Below the pieces are notes generated by a model, which made no database searches, had not been told where the DNA came from, and worked only from the letters and a program-made list of their open reading frames with translations. From DAMCAP01 sp964369265 (GTDB lineage Bacteria; Bacillota; Clostridia; Oscillospirales; Ruminococcaceae): a stretch of DNA of 15,379 nucleotides. The position numbers and the translations under genes are program-made. The DNA lies in contig CAYJEV010000039.1 in the NCBI GenBank assembly GCA_964369265.1, positions 1 through 15,379 on the forward strand, read 5' to 3'. Positions 7,490 to 15,024 of this stretch are shown piece by piece (positions within the stretch are counted from its first letter, which is position 1; each line of letters opens with the position of its first letter).

Positions 7490-7824
7490 ATGGCGGCGAC
7501 TAGTAGTCGCGATTTTAATTTTGTGTAAATCATATGGTTTTATTGCCATCAAGGCTCCGCTCCGCTTACTTGATGGGTGGGTTCGGATAGTGCATTCCTC
7601 TGTTTATGGTCTAGTTAAGCTTTCACCTTGTCCTCATTCCAGATTTTGTTGTGAATTTTAGGTTTTTGTTCCTGTCTTGTTTTATGATGTGAAAGCTGTT
7701 AGGCTTCTTTTTTAAAGTATTTCGCTCACTGCGGTGAGCGCCAAAGGGGCAGCCCTTTGATGCTGAAATTTTTTGAAAAAAATTTAGCAAAACTTTTACT
7801 CTATCTGACGGAACACTGCAAGTT
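7490..7824 (+). repeat. Long dispersed repeat, copy C
   Basis: A complete copy, inverted relative to A and B. The palindrome end is at 7490-7510 (GCGACT-agt-AGTCGC); here the GTAG header is degraded to ATGG. The CCATCAAG / CTTGATGG pair is at about 7547-7578, the long-range AGCTTTCAC pair at about 7617-7700 and the CGCTCAC-tgcg-GTGAGCG hairpin at 7723-7740. The micro-ORF end runs to 7824 and shares AACTTGCAGTG and CCGTCAG with copy B. It lies between the terminator of the third binding-protein gene and the dpp operon promoter. Confidence 0.85.
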
Positions 7825-7879
7825 CACTGCGAACTCATTAGCCATCAGCAAAGCAAAAAGACACCACCAATTAAGGTGA
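7760..7879 (+). CDS. Repeat-borne micro-ORF, 39 aa
   Basis: The same micro-ORF as in copy B: MLKFFEKNLAKL, then LLLY, then LTEHCKF, followed by a unique tail reading through the terminator of the neighbouring gene to TGA (7877-7879). Between the two copies the conserved core has one Ala/Glu change and a three-codon variable stretch without any frame shift. AAAGGGG lies about 10 nt upstream of the ATG. Expression is unproven. Confidence 0.35.
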   Translation: MLKFFEKNLAKLLLYLTEHCKFTANSLAISKAKRHHQLR

Positions 7880-7886
7880 TGTCTTT
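7857..7886 (-). terminator. Intrinsic terminator of the 9474-7918 binding-protein gene
   Basis: On the - strand AAAGACATCACC-ttaatt-GGTGGTGTCTTT forms a 12-bp stem with one G-U pair, followed by TTTTTGCTTTG. It lies about 30 bp past the stop codon and separates this gene from the dpp operon. Confidence 0.85.
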
Positions 7887-7917
7887 AAATATTGTTTTTC
7901 TAAATGTTAACTGATTA

Positions 7918-9474
7918 TTATGCCCAAGCTAGTGCAGCGTAGTCAATAACACCAGATGGTGAGCATTCCCAACCGATTAGGTTCTTGTTGGAAGCTCTTA
8001 GCATTTCTGGTTGGTAAAGTGGAACTTGTGGAGCAATACCGTTTAGGTATACACATAGCTCTTCAAGAGTTGCGTTTCTTGCTTCTGCCTCTAGAGTAAC
8101 GCCAGCAAGATCGATTAGTCTGTCAACTTCAGCATCGTTTGTTCTAGTTTTGTTAGAAGCATTGATGGAAGAAGAATGCCATACGCCTAGAACATAACCT
8201 AGGTTGGAAGAAGAAGTGTAACCGCCGATAGCAGCTGTGTAGTCACCCTCTGTTGTTACAGATAGGTAAGTCGCAAGGTCCATAGCCTCAATTGTTGCAT
8301 TGATGCCTAGGTTTTCTAGTAGAGAAGCTTGCATAACTTCTGCAGCTCTTCTCTTAGTATCGTCAGAACAGATGATTGGCATTGCAACTGTGGAAGCATC
8401 AACGCCAGAAGCAGCTAGGTATTCCTTAGCCTTTTCAGGATCATAAGAATAGCCGCCCTCTTCAGTTGTGCCTGGTAGGCCAAGAGGCATTTGAGTTGTA
8501 GCTGGTACGCCTAGTCCGTTTAAAGCAACTGTAATGATATCATCTCTGTTAATTGCGTAGTTTAGAGCTAGTCTGAAGTCTTTATTATCGAAAGCAGGCA
8601 GCTCAGTGTTGATCATCATGAAGTTATGGGAAGTTGAAGCGATGCCGTATAGGTTTAGGTCAGCATTCTCTTCAATTCTTGCTGCGTCGTTGGATTCAAC
8701 TTCAACGATAGCGTCAATTTCGCCTGTTTCTAGAGCGATTGTTCTGGAAGCACCCTCTGGGATAACTCTCCAAGTCATGTTAGTGATAGCTGGTGCGCCA
8801 CCGAAGTAGTCCTCGAAAGCAACGAAATCAATCTTGTCGCCTAGAGTCCACTCAACGAATTTATATGGACCAGAACCAATTGGATTCTCATTGAAGTTGT
8901 TGCCAGCATCAATTAGAGATTTTGGAACGATCATGTTGCCGTGGTGAGTTAGATCCATTAGCAGGTTAGCATATGGCTCTGGAGTTTTGATTGTGAAAGT
9001 TAGGTCGTCAATAACAGTAACTTCGCCAATCATCTTAGTGTATTGAGCAACAACTGGGAATTCTTTTGCATAGTCAAGGGAAGCCTTAACGTCTTCAGCT
9101 GTCATAGTTTCGCCGTTGTGGAACATAACGCCAGATTTTAGCGTGAATTGCCACTCAGTTTCAGTTAATGCTTCATAAGTATCAACTAGGTGTGGGTAAG
9201 TGTTTAGTTCCATATCAGTTTTGAATAACTGATCGAAAGTTAGGTTGTTCATGTAGTCACCAGCAACTGCGTTGTGGTCGAATGGGCTCATGGATGGAGT
9301 TTCATTTGCTGTTGAGATAATAACAGAATCTTTGTCTTCGCCTTCGGAAGCTGTTGTTCCTGAAGCCTCTGCGCCAGAAGTAGCTGTGTCGTCGCTTCCG
9401 CAAGCTGCGAAAGTACCAACCATCATTGCTGCCGCAAGCATCATTGCAAGAATGCGCTTTGTGGAGTTTCTCAT
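7918..9474 (-). CDS. Peptide-binding lipoprotein, family 5 (paralogue 1)
   Basis: An extracellular solute-binding protein of the DppA/OppA type, 518 aa, which would deliver peptides to DppBC. The lipoprotein signal peptide has K6 R7, a hydrophobic core and lipobox FAAC with lipidated Cys25, followed by a Ser/Thr/Glu-rich linker. The SBP family 5 domain runs from about residue 60 to 440, with DHNAVAG, MTAEDVKASLDYA, GSGPYKFVEWTLGDK and RLALNYAINRDD visible. I place the start at ATG 9474, which follows TGAGGTGA by 6 nt. An in-frame GTG at 9483 lies inside that ribosome binding site and is unlikely. The protein is a mosaic: its N-terminal lobe matches paralogue 2 most closely (a 213-bp identical tract) and its C-terminal part matches paralogue 3. 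It is transcribed alone from its own promoter. Confidence 0.93.
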   Translation of the reverse strand: MRNSTKRILAMMLAAAMMVGTFAACGSDDTATSGAEASGTTASEGEDKDSVIISTANETPSMSPFDHNAVAGDYMNNLTFDQLFKTDMELNTYPHLVDTYEALTETEWQFTLKSGVMFHNGETMTAEDVKASLDYAKEFPVVAQYTKMIGEVTVIDDLTFTIKTPEPYANLLMDLTHHGNMIVPKSLIDAGNNFNENPIGSGPYKFVEWTLGDKIDFVAFEDYFGGAPAITNMTWRVIPEGASRTIALETGEIDAIVEVESNDAARIEENADLNLYGIASTSHNFMMINTELPAFDNKDFRLALNYAINRDDIITVALNGLGVPATTQMPLGLPGTTEEGGYSYDPEKAKEYLAASGVDASTVAMPIICSDDTKRRAAEVMQASLLENLGINATIEAMDLATYLSVTTEGDYTAAIGGYTSSSNLGYVLGVWHSSSINASNKTRTNDAEVDRLIDLAGVTLEAEARNATLEELCVYLNGIAPQVPLYQPEMLRASNKNLIGWECSPSGVIDYAALAWA

Positions 9475-9557
9475 AAATTTCACCTCATAATAATTCTCGT
9501 GCAGTTAAGCACTGTTCTAAATACACAAAACTTGAAAAAATCATATTTTTATTAAGC

Positions 9558-9572
9558 ATTATTCTGAAAATA
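9558..9572. promoter_or_regulatory. Possible CodY-like box in the paralogue 1 leader
   Basis: The 15-mer ATTATTCTGAAAATA differs from the CodY consensus AATTTTCWGAAAATT at three positions. It lies in the transcribed leader, about 70 nt after the predicted start point. CodY is known to repress peptide transporter genes in many Firmicutes. In DNA this AT-rich such a match can occur by chance. Confidence 0.25.
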
Positions 9573-9647
9573 TATGCATATTGTTTCGCTCTATTTCCGA
9601 GTTATAGCTACAAAAATACTAGTTTTTCAATTTTTGTCGACTTCGTA

Positions 9648-9676
9648 ATTATACACTAGCTTTTTTTCAAAATCAA
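9648..9676 (-). promoter_or_regulatory. Promoter of paralogue 1 binding-protein gene
   Basis: On the - strand, TTGATT (9676-9671), 17 nt, TATAAT (9653-9648). ACAAAAA follows 10 nt after the -10, as it does in the promoters of the two paralogues. The leader is about 165 nt. Confidence 0.75.
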
Positions 9677-9690
9677 TAGACAAAGAAACA

Positions 9691-9814
9691 ATGTAACTTT
9701 GTTGCATACTTCTTTTGGTGATTTTACCAAAAATATAAACGACTTTTTGTTTCAATATAACATCAATATACGAAGATTTAGTAAGTCGATTTTTAAAAGT
9801 TACAATTTGTAACT
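9691..9814. promoter_or_regulatory. Two small palindromes upstream of the paralogue 1 promoter
   Basis: ATGTAAC-ttt-GTTGCAT (9691-9707, one mismatch) and AGTTACA-att-TGTAACT (9798-9814, perfect). Both contain a GTAAC / GTTRC half-site with a 3-bp spacer and lie upstream of the -35. They could be operator half-site pairs for a dimeric regulator. I found no equivalent upstream of the other two paralogues. Confidence 0.25.
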
Positions 9815-9859
9815 AGAGATAATGACAGATTTCATTTCAAATCCGTCATTTCAAGCGCG

Positions 9860-9897
9860 AAAATAGCTCCTCCCTAATCAAAGGAAGGAGCTATTTT
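9860..9897 (-). terminator. Intrinsic terminator of paralogue 2 binding-protein gene
   Basis: A 15-bp stem (9860-9874 with 9883-9897, one wobble pair) around an 8-nt loop, followed on the - strand by TTTTCGCGC. It lies 64 bp after the stop codon. A second hairpin directly beyond it, ATGACGGATTT with AAATCTGTCAT (9822-9849), has no T-run and may help as a 3' end barrier. Confidence 0.8.
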
Positions 9898-9960
9898 AGA
9901 ATATTCAACTCGGTTCATTAAACTTCTGGGCAGTTATTTAATCAGCGAGATATTCTTTTA

Positions 9961-11508
9961 TTATGCCCAAGCTAGAGCGGAGTAGTTGATAACGCCAGAT
10001 GGTGAACACTCCCAGCCGATTAGATCCTTGTGGGAAGCTCTTAGCATTTCATCTTGATATAGAGTTAGGTTTGGTGCTAATGCAGTTAAGCTAGCAGATA
10101 GCTTTTCCATTTCAGCAGTTCTAGCAGCTTCATCAAGAGTTGTTGCAACAGTATCAATAGCTGCATCGATCTCTGGAACATTAATTCTTGTTTTGTTAGA
10201 AGCGTTGATAGAAGAAGAATGGTAAACGCCTTGTACAAAACCTAGGTTAGAAGAAGAAACATATCCGCCAATAGCAGCAGTATAGTTACCTTCAGCAGTT
10301 ACAGATAGGTAAGTTGCAAGGTCCATAGACTCAATAGTTGCATTGATGCCTAGGTTTTCTAATAGAGAAGCTTGCATAACCTCAGCAGCTCTTCTCTTAG
10401 TATCGTCAGAACAGATGATTGGAAGAACAACTGTGGATGGATCAACGCCTGAAGCAGCTAGGTATTCCTTAGCCTTTTCAACATCATAGGAGTAAGCACC
10501 TTCCATAGAAGTACCTGGTAGGCCGATTGGAGTTTGAACAACTCCTGGGATACCAAGACCATTTAGAGCAACAGTGATAACATCATCTCTGTTGATTGCG
10601 TAGTTTAAAGCTAGTCTGAAGTCATTATTATTAAATGGCTCCATCTCAGTGTTAATCATCATATAGTTTAGAGAAGTAGAAGGAACTTTATATAGGTTTA
10701 GATCAACATTCTCTTCAATTCTTGCAGCATCGTTGGATTCAACCTCAACAACCGCATGAACTTCGCCTGTTTCTAGAGCGATAGTTCTGGAAGCGCCTTC
10801 TGGGATAATTCTCCAAGTCATGTTAGTGATAGCTGGAGCGCCTAGGAAGTACTCATCAAAAGCAACGAAGTCAATCTTGTCGCCTAGAGTCCACTCAACA
10901 AATTTATATGGACCAGAACCAACTGGATTCTCATTGAAGTTGTTGCCAGCTTCGATTAGAGATTTTGGAACGATCATGTTGCCGTGGTGAGTTAGATCCA
11001 TTAGCAGGTTAGCATATGGCTCTGGAGTTTTGATTGTGAAAGTTAGGTCGTCAATAACAGTAACTTCGCCAATCATCTTAGTGTATTGAGCAACAACTGG
11101 GAATTCTTTTGCATAGTCAAGGGAAGCCTTAACGTCTTCAGCTGTCATAGTTTCGCCGTTGTGGAACTTAATGCCTGGCTTTAGAGTCATTTTCCACTCT
11201 GTTTCGGAAACTGCCTCGTAAGTGTCAACTAGATGAGGAACTGTGTTTAGCTCCATATCAGTTTTGAATAGTTGGTCGAAAGTTAACTGGTTCATGTAGT
11301 CGCCAGCAACTGCGTTGTGGTCAAATGGATTCATAGATGGAGTTTCATTAGCTGTTGCGATAACGATGCTATCCTTGTTAACAGCTGCAGAAGAACCATC
11401 AGAAGATTCTGTGCTAGATCCTGTGTCAGAGCCACAAGCTGCGAATGTAGAAACCATTGTTGCAGCCATTAGCATCATTGCAAGAATACGCTTTGTGGAA
11501 TTTCTCAT
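9961..11508 (-). CDS. Peptide-binding lipoprotein, family 5 (paralogue 2)
   Basis: The second receptor of the set, 515 aa, same fold and likely role as paralogue 1. The lipoprotein signal peptide ends at lipobox FAAC with Cys25, followed by a Ser/Gly-rich linker. The start is placed at ATG 11508, 6 nt after TGAGGTGA; the in-frame GTG at 11517 overlaps that ribosome binding site. It differs from paralogues 1 and 3 in its C-terminal lobe: SLNYMM instead of SHNFMM, GFVQGVY instead of GYVLGVW, and a divergent segment after NASNKTR (IDAAIDTVATTLDEAAR). Some of these lie where family 5 proteins line the ligand pocket, so a different peptide preference is plausible. It has its own promoter and terminator. 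Confidence 0.93.
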   Translation of the reverse strand: MRNSTKRILAMMLMAATMVSTFAACGSDTGSSTESSDGSSAAVNKDSIVIATANETPSMNPFDHNAVAGDYMNQLTFDQLFKTDMELNTVPHLVDTYEAVSETEWKMTLKPGIKFHNGETMTAEDVKASLDYAKEFPVVAQYTKMIGEVTVIDDLTFTIKTPEPYANLLMDLTHHGNMIVPKSLIEAGNNFNENPVGSGPYKFVEWTLGDKIDFVAFDEYFLGAPAITNMTWRIIPEGASRTIALETGEVHAVVEVESNDAARIEENVDLNLYKVPSTSLNYMMINTEMEPFNNNDFRLALNYAINRDDVITVALNGLGIPGVVQTPIGLPGTSMEGAYSYDVEKAKEYLAASGVDPSTVVLPIICSDDTKRRAAEVMQASLLENLGINATIESMDLATYLSVTAEGNYTAAIGGYVSSSNLGFVQGVYHSSSINASNKTRINVPEIDAAIDTVATTLDEAARTAEMEKLSASLTALAPNLTLYQDEMLRASHKDLIGWECSPSGVINYSALAWA

Positions 11509-11662
11509 TTTTTTCACCTCATAATTTTTGCAGACCCTAAGTTGGCCAGCATTTGTTTTAACAAAAAATACAAAATTGACTAGTCATGTAAATTTCAGTA
11601 ATCTCGGCTCATCTCTGGAATGTAAAACAAGCACAAAAGATACTTTTTTGTTCGTATTTGCA

Positions 11663-11691
11663 ATTATACATTAACTTTTTATCAATTTCAA
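11663..11691 (-). promoter_or_regulatory. Promoter of paralogue 2 binding-protein gene
   Basis: On the - strand, TTGAAA (11691-11686), 17 nt, TATAAT (11668-11663), with ACAAAAA starting 11 nt after the -10. The leader to ATG 11508 is about 150 nt. Confidence 0.78.
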
Positions 11692-12170
11692 GACATCAAG
11701 ACATCATTTTAGTAAATTTTCACTATTTACCTATAATTTTTGCATTTTATTTCAAACTTTGCATTATATTCGACAATGATTTCGACATTTTTCGGCACAT
11801 TATTCCAATTTTTTCTATGTATACCAGTTGCACACTTTAATATTTTTGGATTCATCTTTATATTTTATAACTTTTGCACATTAGTTTTTGCAATAATTTG
11901 CCTTTTGGTAATTTTTTATAATACAAACTCTAATACAAATGAATAGCTATTGTATTGCATAGTTTTTGTTGTCATATATAAACAAAAAACAATATTATAT
12001 ATAGTATATTTTAAACTAAGAACTAAAATGTGAGCGAAGCCACCCACAAAGCATTTCCCTCACTAACTCACCATACCAATTCAAGCCTTGAGAAATTATA
12101 TGTTTGATATAAAATCACCATTGCGAACAAACTTTATTTTCAAGCTAAAAAATAACGAGTTCAAAACAAA
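11692..12170. other. AT-rich intergenic region, nothing recognised
   Basis: About 480 bp between the paralogue 2 promoter and the paralogue 3 terminator. The short + strand ORFs here are low-complexity Phe/Ile/Leu readings without ribosome binding sites. I see no palindromic repeat, RNA gene or promoter. Confidence 0.5.
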
Positions 12171-12201
12171 AAACTCTGTGGAGGGTTAGTCCACAGAGTT
12201 T
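12171..12201 (-). terminator. Intrinsic terminator of paralogue 3 binding-protein gene
   Basis: A perfect 12-bp stem AAACTCTGTGGA / TCCACAGAGTTT with a 7-nt loop, followed on the - strand by TTTGTTTTG. It lies about 30 bp after the stop codon at 12233. Confidence 0.88.
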
Positions 12202-12232
12202 AATAAGTTTATGAATTAGTTAAGAGTTTAAA

Positions 12233-13804
12233 TTATTTCCAAGATAGTTTAGCGTACTTGATAACACCACTTGGTGAACACTCAAAGCCAACAAGGTTAG
12301 CATTAGAAGCTCTTAGCATTTCGTTTTGGTACAGAGGAACTTGACCAGCGATAGAGTTTAGGTAAGCAGATAGCTCTTCCAGAGTTGCATTTCTTGCATC
12401 AGCTTCTAGAGTAACACCTGCTAGGTCGATTAGTCTATCAACTTCTGCATCGTTCATTCTAGTTTTGTTGGAAGCGTTGATGGAAGATGAGTGCCATACG
12501 CCTAAAACATAACCTAGGTTAGAAGAAGAAGTGTAACCGCCGATAGCTGCAATGTAATCACCTTCTGCTGTTGCAGATAGATAAGTTGCAAGGTCCATAG
12601 ACTCGATAGTTGCGTTAATGCCTAAGTTCTCTAGTAGAGAAGCTTGCATAACCTCACCAGCTCTTCTCTTAGTATCGTCAGAACAGATGATTGGCATTTC
12701 AACTGTTGCTGGGTCAACACCAGAATCTGCTAGGTATTGTTTTGCTTTTTCCACATCATATGTGTAGGAGTTTTCCATAGAAGTACCTGGAAGACCGATT
12801 GGAGTTTGAGTAACAGCTGGGATACCTCTACCATTTAGAGCAACTGTGATAATGTCATCTCTGTTGATAGCGTAGTTAAGCGCTAGTCTTAGGTCTTGGT
12901 TGTTGTATGGAGTAACTTCATTGTTGATCATCATGAAGTTATGGGATGTAGATGCGATGCTATATAGATTTAGATCTGGGTTTTCATCAATTCTAGCAAC
13001 GTCGTTGGATTCAACTTCGATGATAGCATCAATTTCGCCTGTTTCTAGAGCGATTGTTCTGGAAGCACCCTCAGGGATAACTCTCCAAGTCATGTTAGCG
13101 ATAGCTGGAGCGCCATCAAAGTAATCTTCGAAAGCAACGAAGTCTAGCTTATCACCTAATGTCCACTCAACGAATTTGTATGGACCAGAACCGATTGGGT
13201 TCTCGTTAAAGTTGTTACCAGAATCGATTAGAGATTTTGGTAGGATACAGTTACCGTGGTGAGTTAAGTCCATTAGCAGGTTAGCATATGGAGCAGGAGT
13301 TGTTAGCTTGAAAGTTAGCTCATCAATAACTTCACATTCGCCAATATTCTTTGTGTATTGAGCAACAACTGCGAAAGTCTTTGCCCAGTCTAGAGAAGCC
13401 TTAACGTCTTCAGCTGTCATCTTCTCGCCATTATGGAACATGATGTTGTCTTTTAGTGTGAACATCCACTCAGTTTCAGACACGTTTTCGTATGTGTCAA
13501 CTAGGCTTGGAACAGTATTTAGTTCGAAGTCAGTAACAAATAGTGTGTCGTATGTAAGTTGGTTCATGTAGTTACCAGCAACTGCGTTGTGGTCATAAGG
13601 GTGAACAGATGGTGTTTCATTAGCTGTTGCTATGATAACAGTATCTTTGTCCGCCATGGAAGTTGCATCGCCGGATGCTGAACTATCTGTACCTGTTGGA
13701 GTAGATGTTGTACCTTCGTCTGAACTACTACAACCAGCGAATGTGCTAAGCAACATTGCAGAAGCAAGTGCTAGACCTAGAATTCTCTTTGTTGAATTAC
13801 TCAT
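12233..13804 (-). CDS. Peptide-binding lipoprotein, family 5 (paralogue 3)
   Basis: The first receptor in transcription order, 523 aa. The signal peptide ends at lipobox FAGC with Cys25, followed by a longer Ser/Thr/Gly linker than in the other two. The SBP family 5 domain has the same landmarks (DHNAVAG, MTAEDVKASLDWA, GSGPYKFVEWTLGDK, RLALNYAINRDD, CSDDTKRRAGEVMQ). It is the most diverged copy in the N-terminal lobe (FVTDFELNT, DNIMFHNGEK, NIGECEVIDELTF), yet shares GYVLGVW and DRLIDLAGVTLEA with paralogue 1 in the C-terminal part. ATG 13804 follows TGAGGTGA (13811-13818) by 6 nt, the same arrangement as in both paralogues. It has its own promoter and a perfect-stem terminator, so it is not cotranscribed with the rest. 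Confidence 0.93.
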   Translation of the reverse strand: MSNSTKRILGLALASAMLLSTFAGCSSSDEGTTSTPTGTDSSASGDATSMADKDTVIIATANETPSVHPYDHNAVAGNYMNQLTYDTLFVTDFELNTVPSLVDTYENVSETEWMFTLKDNIMFHNGEKMTAEDVKASLDWAKTFAVVAQYTKNIGECEVIDELTFKLTTPAPYANLLMDLTHHGNCILPKSLIDSGNNFNENPIGSGPYKFVEWTLGDKLDFVAFEDYFDGAPAIANMTWRVIPEGASRTIALETGEIDAIIEVESNDVARIDENPDLNLYSIASTSHNFMMINNEVTPYNNQDLRLALNYAINRDDIITVALNGRGIPAVTQTPIGLPGTSMENSYTYDVEKAKQYLADSGVDPATVEMPIICSDDTKRRAGEVMQASLLENLGINATIESMDLATYLSATAEGDYIAAIGGYTSSSNLGYVLGVWHSSSINASNKTRMNDAEVDRLIDLAGVTLEADARNATLEELSAYLNSIAGQVPLYQNEMLRASNANLVGFECSPSGVIKYAKLSWK

Positions 13805-13973
13805 AAAGCTTCACCTCATAATTATTTTTTATTAAAAAAGTAGCTGTAAAATATACACTACTCTTCCATACAACTGTTGTTCTAACAAATACACATTGAC
13901 ATTTTTCACCAAATTAACTGTTATAATCGCAATAAAGTTATTTTTGTTCAATGTCATTTTTGTTTATAATGCT

Positions 13974-14001
13974 ATTATACAGCATTTAGCTAGAAAATCA
14001 A
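13974..14001 (-). promoter_or_regulatory. Promoter of paralogue 3 binding-protein gene
   Basis: On the - strand, TTGATT (14001-13996), 16 nt, TATAAT (13979-13974), with ACAAAAA starting 10 nt after the -10. The leader is about 163 nt. Together with the two other promoters it shows that each paralogue is its own unit. Confidence 0.72.
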
Positions 14002-14342
14002 GTATATTTATGAAATCTATTGCTAAACTAGCAATTTTTAACATTTACGTGTATAAACTTTCCTTTTAACGGTTGCAATAAGACGAATTGCACAAAATAC
14101 AAACGTGATATGCCATTTTTTATATCAAACTACCTTAGACGTCCAACAATATACCAAAATAATACATTGTCGATATATCATCTTTTAACTGCGGTATTAT
14201 ATAATTTATATACAAATCCACAACAAATTATTCCAATTCCCTTTTTATAATATTCCCCCTATTCCCGCTTTCACCTAGCCAAACTGTTCCCTCTCTGAAA
14301 ACAATAGCGCATAAATCGCTTTAAACTGTGTTATTGTAGCTA
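14002..14342. other. AT-rich intergenic region, nothing recognised
   Basis: About 340 bp upstream of the paralogue 3 promoter. No ORF, RNA gene, palindrome or promoter stands out before the repeat cluster begins. Confidence 0.5.
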
Positions 14343-14443
14343 TGACGATTTTCGTGCGACGGTGCGTCGAGAGCCGCACCCTACTATTTTTGGGCATCAA
14401 GTTTTGGTGTGTCATTTATCGTCATGCAAAACATTAAATGACA
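14343..14443 (-). repeat. Short palindromic repeat, type E, copy 1
   Basis: A direct repeat of about 100 bp, matching 15001-15099. It contains GGTGCG-tcgagagc-CGCACC followed by CTAC (14361-14384), which on the - strand is GTAG plus a stem-loop. It ends in an inverted pair TGTCATTTA / TAAATGACA. The last 8 bp plus the next 14 (14436-14457) recur with one mismatch at 14773-14794. Confidence 0.75.
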
Positions 14444-14712
14444 AAACCAAACCATATACCCCCACAAACTAGCGACCCACAAAAGTTGGCTTACGTTGTT
14501 TCGGTTTCCACTAAAGTAAATTCATTTTGTCTGTATTTTTCGTTTTTTTAATTTCGCTATTCTTTTTGCTAAAACATAAAGTTTATTCACGATGGTGATT
14601 GTAGTTTAAGGATATAGAACGTAGAGCGTTATTTTAAGTTTCGTGCAAACGGAATATCGAAAAATACTAAAATGCACCAAACTACCTGTCCCCACCCTCT
14701 CGTTGATTTTTG

Positions 14713-14738
14713 GTACTTTTGTTCAATGACAAAAGTAC
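14713..14738. repeat. Perfect 10-bp palindrome
   Basis: GTACTTTTGT-tcaatg-ACAAAAGTAC. It has no T-run and no gene beside it, so it is not an obvious terminator. It lies in the gene-free repeat cluster. Confidence 0.6.
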
Positions 14739-14814
14739 GAACACAACTAACTAGATGATACGCACGATGTGGAAATGACAAAACCAAACTATATGTCGTG
14801 CCAACGTTTCCATG

Positions 14815-14838
14815 GTAGGGGATGGCGCTCGACATCCC
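14815..14838 (+). repeat. Short palindromic repeat, type E, inverted copy 3
   Basis: GTAG followed by GGGATG-gcgctcga-CATCCC (the last G of GTAG adjoins the stem). The loop is the exact reverse complement of the loop in the copy at 15017-15036, while the stem is GGGATG/CATCCC instead of GGTGCG/CGCACC. Stem sequence has changed on both sides while loop and GTAG header are kept. Confidence 0.6.
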
Positions 14839-14910
14839 TTGTACTAAAACACATCCACCCCACCAAACTCTATACAACCCCAAAAACCAAAATGACCTGT
14901 CAATCGTTCC

Positions 14911-15024
14911 TTGTGGCTGTTTTATGTGCGACGTTGCGGGGAATTGCGTGACGTTGTGGCGATTTTCGTACGACATTGTGAGGAATTTCGTGACGTTGTG
15001 GCGATTTTCGTGCGACGGTGCGTC
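14911..15024. repeat. 42-bp tandem repeat, about 2.7 copies
   Basis: Units at 14941-14982 and 14983-15024 share GTGACGTTGTGGCGATTTTC and a downstream CGAC. A degenerate partial unit precedes them at about 14911-14940, offset by one base. The last unit runs into type E copy 2. The translated form of this repeat accounts for a spurious 115-aa reading frame across it. Confidence 0.7.

Noticed and set aside
9475..9483. GTG start extending paralogue 1 by three codons (same at 11509-11517 for paralogue 2)
   Set aside because: The GTG lies within the ribosome binding site TGAGGTGA that serves the ATG 9 bp downstream; paralogue 3 has the same layout with no such GTG frame.
11658..11946. Two + strand ORFs of 60-68 aa
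   Set aside because: Phe/Ile/Leu-rich readings of AT-rich DNA overlapping a well-formed promoter on the other strand, with no ribosome binding site.
14629..14976. 115-aa - strand reading frame in the repeat cluster
   Set aside because: It runs across a perfect palindrome, a GTAG hairpin and the 42-bp tandem repeat, has no ribosome binding site, and its composition follows the repeats.
14941..15024. CRISPR array
   Set aside because: The 42-bp units are contiguous, without spacers, and no cas gene is present.
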